Shown here in pieces: positions 24,499 to 31,199 of a stretch of DNA of 51,951 nucleotides. The stretch's first letter is position 1, and each line of letters opens with the position of its first letter. Below the pieces are notes generated by a model that worked only from the letters and a program-made list of their open reading frames with translations, searched no databases and had not been told where the DNA came from. The DNA lies in contig CACYMP010000015.1 of NCBI GenBank assembly GCA_902775565.1, positions 1 to 51,951 on the forward strand, in the 5' to 3' direction. This DNA comes from Oscillospiraceae bacterium (GTDB lineage Bacteria; Bacillota; Clostridia; Saccharofermentanales; Saccharofermentanaceae). Position numbers and translations under genes: made by a program.

Positions 24499-26073
24499 AT
24501 GGGGTTCTGGGAAACACTTGCTGCCATAAACGATAAGGTCAATACGTTCGTATGGACTCAGACAGGTGTATGGCTTCTCATAGCAACAGGCATCATCATG
24601 ACCTGTCTTACAAAAGTATTCCAGGTAACGCATATCGGTCATTGGATGAAGAGGACGATCGGAAGCCTTTTCGACAAGAACGTTATCGGACATACTCAAG
24701 ACCGCGCAACTATCTCACAGTTTCAGGCTCTTTGTACCGCGCTTGCTGCAACGGTCGGCGTAGGCAACATCGCAGGCGTTTCCGCGGCTATTATAACAGG
24801 CGGCCCGGGTGCCGTTTTCTGGATGTGGTTTGCCGCTTTCTTCGGAATGATGACCAACTATTCCGAAAACATCTTAGGTATCTATTTCAGACGTAAGAAC
24901 CATGACGGTGAGTGGTCCGGCGGTGCCATGTACTACCTGCAGGACGGCTTAGGCGGATACAAGGGAATGAAGACCGTAGGCAGAATTCTGGCTGTCATTT
25001 TCGCTATCTGCGCTGCTCTTGCCGCATTCGGTATCGGAAATATGGGACAGGTCAACAAGATCGTCCTCAACTTTACTTCCGCATTCGAGAATAAGCGCTT
25101 GTCATCCGTTGTCCTTTATACTTCAGGTAATTCCCAGGTTACTCTTTACATGCTTGTCGTAGGCATAGCTCTTATGGTCCTTGTCGGCATCGTTATCCTC
25201 GGAGGACTTCAGAGAATAGCATCGGTTGCCGAAAAGATCGTTCCTTTCATGGTCGTATGCTTCATCCTGGGATCCGTCACGATCATCATTGTCAATTTCA
25301 GACAGATCATTCCCGCTTTCGGAGCTATCTTCTCCAGAGCTTTCAACTCTAAGGCTGCATGGGGCGGCGCTACCGGCGTTGCTTTCAAGACGATCATCAC
25401 CCAGGGCTGTAAGAGAGGCGTTTTCTCCAACGAGGCAGGTCTGGGTTCCTCGGTCATGGTCCACAGCAATTCCAATGTCAAAGAGCCTGTCAAGCAGGGC
25501 CTCTGGGGCATATTCGAAGTATTTGCCGATACTATCATCGTATGCTCCATGACTGCTCTTGTTATCCTTACTTCAGGTGTCGTCAATCTAGAGACCGGAG
25601 CGCTTGAGACAACAAGTGATGCAACACTTGTCGCTGACGCTTTTGATACCATTTTCAAGGTCGGCAATTTCTCTTACGGACGTTATTTCGTTGCACTCGC
25701 CATCCTGTGCTTTGCTTTTACCACGATCCTCGGCTGGTCACACTATGGAAGCAAGGCTGTCGAGTACCTGAGCGGATCGCATGCTCCTACCGCAACAAAG
25801 ATCTATAAGATAATCTTCGTCTTTGTCATCCTCGGCGGTGCTGTTATGACATCTTCTATCGCATGGGATATCTCCGATACGTTCAACGGTCTCATGATGC
25901 TCCCGAACCTTATCGGTGTTCTCGCGATGAGCCCGCTGGTCATGAAGCTCACATCCAACTATGTTGACCGTAAGATCAAGGGCAAGAAGGATGTTAAGCC
26001 CCTGCTTTCCTACGATCCTGCCGTACAGGCCGAGAACGAGAAGGCTCTCGCGGAAAATCCCGATCAGGACTAA
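24499..26073 (+). CDS. Alanine/glycine:cation symporter (AGCS family)
   Basis: A 524-aa integral membrane protein with about 10-11 TM helices. It shows the family motifs TVGVGNIAGVSAAIITGGPG (about 93-112), FGMMTNYSENILGIYFR, GGAMYYLQDGLG and NEAGLGSSVMVHS. It imports alanine, glycine or related small amino acids with sodium. I chose ATG 24499 because GGAGG lies at 24487-24491 and the protein then begins with the usual family N-terminus (MGFWETLAAINDKVN); the frame is open upstream across the promoter, which is coincidence. It is probably monocistronic. Confidence 0.94.
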   Translation: MGFWETLAAINDKVNTFVWTQTGVWLLIATGIIMTCLTKVFQVTHIGHWMKRTIGSLFDKNVIGHTQDRATISQFQALCTALAATVGVGNIAGVSAAIITGGPGAVFWMWFAAFFGMMTNYSENILGIYFRRKNHDGEWSGGAMYYLQDGLGGYKGMKTVGRILAVIFAICAALAAFGIGNMGQVNKIVLNFTSAFENKRLSSVVLYTSGNSQVTLYMLVVGIALMVLVGIVILGGLQRIASVAEKIVPFMVVCFILGSVTIIIVNFRQIIPAFGAIFSRAFNSKAAWGGATGVAFKTIITQGCKRGVFSNEAGLGSSVMVHSNSNVKEPVKQGLWGIFEVFADTIIVCSMTALVILTSGVVNLETGALETTSDATLVADAFDTIFKVGNFSYGRYFVALAILCFAFTTILGWSHYGSKAVEYLSGSHAPTATKIYKIIFVFVILGGAVMTSSIAWDISDTFNGLMMLPNLIGVLAMSPLVMKLTSNYVDRKIKGKKDVKPLLSYDPAVQAENEKALAENPDQD

Positions 26074-26139
26074 ACTGAAGGTTACTGTTAGATAACTGTT
26101 ATTTTCGTCGAAGTTCTGTTCATTTTGCGAAAAAACTAT

Positions 26140-26184
26140 TACCCTCTTCCGCATTTCTGTAGAATAGCGGAAGAGGGTATTTTT
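26140..26184 (+). terminator. Strong terminator between the symporter and dehydrogenase genes
   Basis: Perfect 13-bp stem TACCCTCTTCCGC (26140-26152) / GCGGAAGAGGGTA (26167-26179), then TTTTTA. It ends only 36 bp before ATG 26220, so any dehydrogenase promoter must lie upstream of or within the hairpin. Confidence 0.92.
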
Positions 26185-26219
26185 ATCTGCTCCAACGGAC
26201 ATTGGAAAGGAGAATTCAA

Positions 26220-27401
26220 ATGGATAATTTCAGATTCTGTTCACCCACATATTTTGCTTTCGGAAAAGGCACCGAGAATGATGCCGGCGAGCTCGTAAAG
26301 AAATTCGGAGGCACAAAGGTACTGATCGTATACGGAGGCGGAAGTGTTGTAAAATCCGGCCTTCTTGACCGTGTGGAAAAGTCTCTTGCCGCAGCAGGTC
26401 TTGAATATACGAGCAAGGGCGGAGTCAAACCGAATCCGCTCAGCGATTTCGTTTACGAGACTTTAGATGACCTGAAGTCCGGAAAGATATCTTTCGATTT
26501 CCTTCTTGCCGTAGGCGGCGGAAGCACGATCGACACTGCAAAAGCAATTGCCGCAGGTGCGGTCTATGACGGCGACTTCTGGGATTTCTACGAGGGTAAA
26601 TGGATTGAGAAAGCTCTCCCCGTAGGAACAGTTCTTACCATCGCAGCCGCAGGCAGTGAAGGCAGCGGCGATTCCGTAATCACCAAAGTTGAGGGAATGC
26701 TCAAGCGTGGCGCGAGCGGAGACGGCATAAGACCTAAGTTCTCGATCCTTAATCCCGAACTTACCCAGACACTGCCTCCTTATCAGACCGCATGCGGAAT
26801 GACCGACATCATCGCGCATCTGTACGAGCGTTATCTTACCAACACAAAAGACGTTGAGGTCACGGACCGCCTTATCGAGGCACTCATCATGACTATTGTC
26901 CATGAAGCACCGCGTGTCATGGCAGATCCCAATAACTATGAGGCAAGAGCAAACATCATGTGGGCAGGTACGGTAGCGCACACAAACGTTGTTGGCGCCG
27001 GAAGAAGCCAGGACTGGAACAGCCACAATATTGAGCATGAGCTTTCAGCACTTTACGGATGTGCCCACGGCGCAGGCCTCGCTGTCGTAATGCCCGCCGT
27101 ATTCACATACTGCATGGAGCACGATGTCACCAGATTTGCCCAGATCGCTGAGAGAGTCTGGGGCTGCAAGATGGATTTCTATCATCCTGAGGTCACTGCT
27201 AAGCAGGGAATCGAAGCCCTCAGGAATTTCCTCATCTCCATCGGCATGCCTTCCAGGCTCGGAGATTTCGGCGGAAAAGAAGAGGATATCCCGGTTCTCG
27301 TTGACAAGCTCTGCAACAAGACGGGAAGAGGAGGCTCGATCAGCGGATTCGTGACTCTTGACACGGATGACTGCAGCAAGATATACAAGTTGATGCTCTG
27401 A
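26220..27401 (+). CDS. Iron-containing alcohol dehydrogenase (butanol dehydrogenase/YqhD-like)
   Basis: A 393-aa type III dehydrogenase that reduces aldehydes to alcohols with NAD(P)H. The nucleotide-binding half has GGGSVVKSG (about 40-48) and GGGSTIDTAKAIA. The metal-binding half has MTDIIAHLYERY (Asp and His ligands), HNIEHELSALYGCAHGAGLAVVMPA (two further His), typical of the Bdh branch. AAAGGAG at 26206-26212 fixes ATG 26220; the frame is open six codons earlier without a ribosome site. It serves fermentation or aldehyde detoxification, which fits an anaerobe. It is followed by a large inverted repeat at 27439 and not by a T-rich terminator. Confidence 0.94.
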   Translation: MDNFRFCSPTYFAFGKGTENDAGELVKKFGGTKVLIVYGGGSVVKSGLLDRVEKSLAAAGLEYTSKGGVKPNPLSDFVYETLDDLKSGKISFDFLLAVGGGSTIDTAKAIAAGAVYDGDFWDFYEGKWIEKALPVGTVLTIAAAGSEGSGDSVITKVEGMLKRGASGDGIRPKFSILNPELTQTLPPYQTACGMTDIIAHLYERYLTNTKDVEVTDRLIEALIMTIVHEAPRVMADPNNYEARANIMWAGTVAHTNVVGAGRSQDWNSHNIEHELSALYGCAHGAGLAVVMPAVFTYCMEHDVTRFAQIAERVWGCKMDFYHPEVTAKQGIEALRNFLISIGMPSRLGDFGGKEEDIPVLVDKLCNKTGRGGSISGFVTLDTDDCSKIYKLML

Positions 27402-27438
27402 TCCCGGCTCTCGAAAAAACCTTTAATTTAGCTACTTT

Positions 27439-27493
27439 CAGCCGTTCATAACTGTCAATTACACTTGACGTTTGAACGGCTGACTTATATACT
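27439..27493 (+). promoter_or_regulatory. Strong promoter embedded in an inverted repeat, ahead of the kinase/FHA operon
   Basis: TTGACG (27465-27470), 17 bp, TATACT (27488-27493): one mismatch per box. The same segment is a nested dyad: CAGCCGTTCA (27439-27448) / TGAACGGCTG (27473-27482) outside and GTCAA (27454) / TTGAC (27465) inside, so the -35 is part of the inner arm and the spacer part of the outer arm. The dyad may be an operator, or the RNA end of the dehydrogenase transcript. A leader of about 73 bases follows. Confidence 0.7.
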
Positions 27494-27572
27494 ACAAATG
27501 GTCTTTTAAAGGCTTATTAAGTCATGCTTTCTTTTCCGGAAGCGGCCAAATCGACGGATGGGGGATTTAGTT

Positions 27573-28553
27573 ATGAAGCAGTGTGAGAAGGGTCATTTTT
27601 ACGATGACAACCGTTTTGACGGTTGCCCTTACTGCAAAGAAGGCACAGGACTCGGCAAACAGGCTGCTGTACAGATACCTCAGTTCCAGCCCGCTCCTGC
27701 TGCACAGGCAAGTGCTCCTTCCATGGCAGCATCCGGCTTCAAGTTCTGCACCAAATGCGGCAATAGAGCCGAGGCAAGCGCGAAGTTCTGCACAGGCTGC
27801 GGCAATCCGTTCCCGGCAGCAGCACCCGCTCCTTCTTCAGACATTGGCAAGACAGTCGCGGCTTCAGCGCCTGCGGCTCCCACATCTGATATCGGCAAAA
27901 CTGTAGCTGTAAAGCCGATGGCAGCAGCCCCGACATCAGATATAGGCAAGACGGTAGCTGTTAAGCCCATGGCTGCACCTGCCCCCACATCTGACATCGG
28001 AAAGACGGTTGCAGTCCAGCAGCCTGTCATTCCCGCTGCGCCTGCAGCACCGGCGGCACCTGTTGCTCCCGTTGCTCCTGTAACTCCTACATCTGATATC
28101 GGCAAGACAGTTGCCCTGCAGCCTGTTGTCGAGATCAAATCTTCCACTTCCGATATCGGCAAGACTGTTGCTTTGAGGATGCCCGAGCCTGAAAAGAAGC
28201 CGGCTAAGACAAAGCCTGCAGCTTTCATGGTCTGCATCGCAGGAGATAACGCAGGTGATTCGTTTACTGTCGCGGAAGGCAGAAACTACATCGCAAGCGG
28301 CAAAGACGCCGATATCAAGCTCGATAAGGACAGCACGGTTTCGGCTGAGTGCCATGCCGTAGTCACATATAATCCCGCGGAAAACAAGTTCACTCTTTCG
28401 GCAGGCACCGGAAGAGGTATCACATACCTCAACGGCGGACAGGTCGATGTCTCGGCAGAGCTTACAGCTGATGACAGGATCAAGGTCGGCAAGAGCGAAC
28501 TTCTGTTTATTCCCGTTTGCTCGGATAAGTTCAAGTGGGATGATAAGGCCTGA
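27573..28553 (+). CDS. Zinc-ribbon/FHA protein with six SDIGKTVA repeats
   Basis: About 326 aa, cytosolic. It opens with a zinc-binding segment CEKGHFYDDNRFDGCPYC (C4 to C21), then an Ala/Pro linker and a second ribbon CTKCGNRAEASAKFCTGC. Residues about 85-210 are Ala/Pro-rich and contain six near-identical SDIGKTVA motifs. The C-terminal 100 residues are an FHA-like fold, but its phospho-Thr pocket looks altered: SGKDADI in place of GR and SAECH in place of SRxH. GGGGGA before ATG 27573 supports that start over ATG 27558. It is the first gene of the phospho-signalling operon and overlaps the phosphatase start by one base. The repeated Thr is a likely kinase target (inference). Confidence 0.85.
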   Translation: MKQCEKGHFYDDNRFDGCPYCKEGTGLGKQAAVQIPQFQPAPAAQASAPSMAASGFKFCTKCGNRAEASAKFCTGCGNPFPAAAPAPSSDIGKTVAASAPAAPTSDIGKTVAVKPMAAAPTSDIGKTVAVKPMAAPAPTSDIGKTVAVQQPVIPAAPAAPAAPVAPVAPVTPTSDIGKTVALQPVVEIKSSTSDIGKTVALRMPEPEKKPAKTKPAAFMVCIAGDNAGDSFTVAEGRNYIASGKDADIKLDKDSTVSAECHAVVTYNPAENKFTLSAGTGRGITYLNGGQVDVSAELTADDRIKVGKSELLFIPVCSDKFKWDDKA

Positions 28554-29272
28554 TGAGTATTGAGATTGCCAACGTTCAGGGAATAGGAAACCGGAGCGAA
28601 CAGCAGGATGCTTTCGGCGCAAGCCGTATAAGTGATTATGAGACAAACGGTATCCTCCTGACCGTCTGTGACGGCATGGGCGGCATGACTTCCGGCGGCG
28701 TAATCGCGCGTGAGGTCCTTTCGAGGATCCTGGAAGTTTTCCCCTGGAAAGACGATTTCGATGTTCCGGGTTATCTTTCATCAGTCAGCAACAACGTTTA
28801 CGATAATTTCTACGGACAGGGCGGCTCTACGGTCGTCATGATCCATCTTGTCGGAAGAAGGCTCAAGTTCTGGAGCATCGGAGACAGCGACATCCTCCTG
28901 CTCAGAGACGGCGTGCTGACTCCGCTCAATATCCGTCACGAGTATTCGAACGATCTTATAGTCAAGGGCATAGATCTCGGATTCCCTGTAAGCGATGCGT
29001 TCTCTGATCCTCAGGCGGCTGCTCTTTCTGAATATATAGGAAAGAGAAATCCCGCCTGCGAGACTAACAGACTGCCCATAGAGCTCAAGCCCGGAGACAC
29101 GGTACTCTTGTGCTCTGACGGCATAAGCGATACTTTAAGCTTTGACCGGATAGCCGAGAATATGGCGCTCCCGGTAGATCAGGCTGCTTCAAAGATGGAG
29201 CAGGACATTATTTCGGCAAATCTTGATAATCAGGATAACTATACAGGTATAATATTAAGATACAACGGCTGA
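28553..29272 (+). CDS. PP2C-family Ser/Thr protein phosphatase
   Basis: A 239-aa soluble enzyme with the PP2C metal-site motifs RSEQQDAFG (about 13-21), VCDGMGGMTSGG (about 39-50), FWSIGDSDILLLRDG and LLCSDGISDTLS, and the terminal DNYTGIIL. It removes phosphate from Ser/Thr and is the natural opponent of the kinase at 31199. Start ATG overlaps the upstream stop as TGATG, so translation is coupled. It is slightly shorter than the usual 245-260 residues, but no core motif is missing. Confidence 0.93.
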   Translation: MSIEIANVQGIGNRSEQQDAFGASRISDYETNGILLTVCDGMGGMTSGGVIAREVLSRILEVFPWKDDFDVPGYLSSVSNNVYDNFYGQGGSTVVMIHLVGRRLKFWSIGDSDILLLRDGVLTPLNIRHEYSNDLIVKGIDLGFPVSDAFSDPQAAALSEYIGKRNPACETNRLPIELKPGDTVLLCSDGISDTLSFDRIAENMALPVDQAASKMEQDIISANLDNQDNYTGIILRYNG

Positions 29273-29309
29273 TAAGCCGTAGCCGTAAAGCCGGCGGAAA
29301 GGAAAGGTT

Positions 29310-30788
29310 ATGAAGGGAAAATTTACTGTGATGAAGCTTATAGGCGTCATCCTTGCAGGCGTGGGACTCCTGTTTGCGATCCTTGGAGCGATCTTCGGTA
29401 CGATGAAGTACAAGATCAAGCCCTCGGATGCAAGAAACTCCGTTGTTTGGGTCTATGAGTATCTGCAGGTACCCGAACTTAAGTATGAGGGCGCCTGGTC
29501 CGGAACAGGCTGGGCTATCGGCGAACCCGGAAAAGACGTTAAATATATCATTACCAACGGTCACGTTGTTGAGCAGGCTTACGCATGGCCTAAGGGCAAG
29601 GACGATCCGTTCGATATCGAAGCAAAGAAAGGCTTCAGCCTTGATACTTATCTTAAGCAGCAGTACGGAGTTTCTCTGAGCCAGCTTAAGATGAAGCATG
29701 AGATCAGGGTATATTTCTCACAGTCTTCCAACGACTATGTAGTACCTGAAGTTGTTTACTATTCCGGTCCGTCAGAGAAGGATATCGCAATCCTCAAGCT
29801 CGACGAGGCTACAAACAAGAGAAGAGCTCTCCTTATCAAGGATTCCGATAAGGTAGAAGTCGGCGAAGAAGTTACGGCTCTCGGTTTCCCCGGAGTTTCA
29901 GACAAGGTTCAGGATCCCGGTACGATCAACCACAGCATTGATGACGTTACGGTTACTAAGGGTATCATCAGTAAGAGAGTTAAGCCTTCGGGCACAGAAT
30001 ACGATTCATTCCAGATGGACGTTGCCATCAACCACGGCAATTCCGGCGGACCTCTTGTTGACAAGAACGGTTATGTTGTAGGTATCAATACTCTCGGAAA
30101 CAATCTGGACAGCAACATGAACTATGCCATCGTTTCCAACGAGCTTACCAAGATCCTTGATGCAGAGAAGATCAGCTACAAGTCAACTGCTCTCAAGGCA
30201 CCTGCACTCCTTTCACTCCTGGTTATCGGACTTCTCATGATCGCAGGCGGCGCAGTCCTCTTCTTCGTACCTTTCGGCGGCAAGAAGGCTCCCGCAGCAG
30301 GCGCAGTTGCTCCTCAGGCAGGCGTACAGCCCGGTGCTAATCCTTATGCTCAGGCTGCAGCTCAGCCCGCAGCTCAGGGCTATGCCCAGCAGGGCGCAGC
30401 GGCAGGTGTCCAGGCAGGCGCAGCGGCAGGTCAGATCGGAAAGACCGTTGCGGTTCAGGCATCTCAGCGTCCTATCCTAAAGGGACTTAAAGGCCAGTTT
30501 GCCGGTAAGTCATTTGACCTTTCAAGAGGCGCAGTTGTTTTCGGAAGAGATCCTGCTTCATGCAATCTCGTATTCAATAAGGAGACACCCGGTATAAGCA
30601 GCAGACACTGCCAGATCGTTTACGATGCGGCAAGCGGAAGCTTCGTACTTACCGACCTCGGTTCTTCTTACGGAACATACCTTGCAAACGGCAAGAAGCT
30701 TGAAGCAAATAAGCCTGAGCGCCTCGCTGCAGGTGACGCGTTCTGTCTTGCTGACGAGAACGTTAAGTTTCAGATCTCTAAGGAATAA
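29310..30788 (+). CDS. Transmembrane trypsin-like protease with cytosolic FHA domain
   Basis: 492 aa. TM1 is at about 9-31. A chymotrypsin/HtrA-fold protease domain (about 40-290) lies outside, with the triad H85 (ITNGHVV), D158 (EKDIAILKL) and S245 (NHGNSGGPLV). TM2 is at about 298-322. The inner part is an Ala/Gln-rich linker with one IGKTVAV motif (about 374-380) and a canonical FHA domain (GRDPASC, ISSRHCQIV, SSYGTYLANG). There is no PDZ domain. The architecture would let a phospho-Thr signal inside control, or be controlled by, proteolysis outside. GGAAAGG precedes ATG 29310. Confidence 0.92.
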   Translation: MKGKFTVMKLIGVILAGVGLLFAILGAIFGTMKYKIKPSDARNSVVWVYEYLQVPELKYEGAWSGTGWAIGEPGKDVKYIITNGHVVEQAYAWPKGKDDPFDIEAKKGFSLDTYLKQQYGVSLSQLKMKHEIRVYFSQSSNDYVVPEVVYYSGPSEKDIAILKLDEATNKRRALLIKDSDKVEVGEEVTALGFPGVSDKVQDPGTINHSIDDVTVTKGIISKRVKPSGTEYDSFQMDVAINHGNSGGPLVDKNGYVVGINTLGNNLDSNMNYAIVSNELTKILDAEKISYKSTALKAPALLSLLVIGLLMIAGGAVLFFVPFGGKKAPAAGAVAPQAGVQPGANPYAQAAAQPAAQGYAQQGAAAGVQAGAAAGQIGKTVAVQASQRPILKGLKGQFAGKSFDLSRGAVVFGRDPASCNLVFNKETPGISSRHCQIVYDAASGSFVLTDLGSSYGTYLANGKKLEANKPERLAAGDAFCLADENVKFQISKE

Positions 30789-30794
30789 AAATAA

Positions 30795-31199
30795 ATGAGT
30801 GAGTTCCTTCTTAAAAAAGGAAAGATCGACGATGCTGCATCCAATGGCGGTGTAGCATCTGTCGCATATAATGACACTTATGTTTTTGATGCCTCGGGCA
30901 ATCTCAAAAAGATGAGCGCCGATGCTCTTGCTTCATACAGACTTAAAAAGGGCGAGGGTGAACTCTGGGTATCCGGAAAACTTGATGTCACACCTTTAGA
31001 GATAGAACTTGAATTCAGAAAAACCGGCATCGCCCGCAAGTGGCTTGAGAATCTGATCGTCCGTCACGTGAACCGTCAGAAGACATTGGATGATTCTCTT
31101 ACTGTTTTCGTGCGCACATCGGAAGACGGCACGGGCATTACCTGTGCTGATATACCCAATACTTCCGCGCCGCCGATGTCGAAATGGAGGAATAACTAA
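30795..31199 (+). CDS. Small unknown protein in the kinase operon, 134 aa
   Basis: I do not recognise this protein. It is soluble, mixed alpha/beta, with an N-terminal lysine-rich strand (FLLKKGKID), a repeated-looking YRLKKGEGELWVSGKLDV segment and a Thr/Ser/Pro-rich end. Cysteine occurs only once (TCADIP). It lies six bases after the protease-FHA gene, and its TAA overlaps the ATG of the kinase (TAATG), so it is clearly made with the kinase and is probably a partner, adaptor or substrate of it. Confidence 0.8.
   Translation: MSEFLLKKGKIDDAASNGGVASVAYNDTYVFDASGNLKKMSADALASYRLKKGEGELWVSGKLDVTPLEIELEFRKTGIARKWLENLIVRHVNRQKTLDDSLTVFVRTSEDGTGITCADIPNTSAPPMSKWRNN

Noticed and set aside
27558..27572. 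ATG 27558 as start of the FHA protein
   Set aside because: The GGGGGA ribosome site lies within those codons, and the zinc-binding N-terminus begins at ATG 27573.
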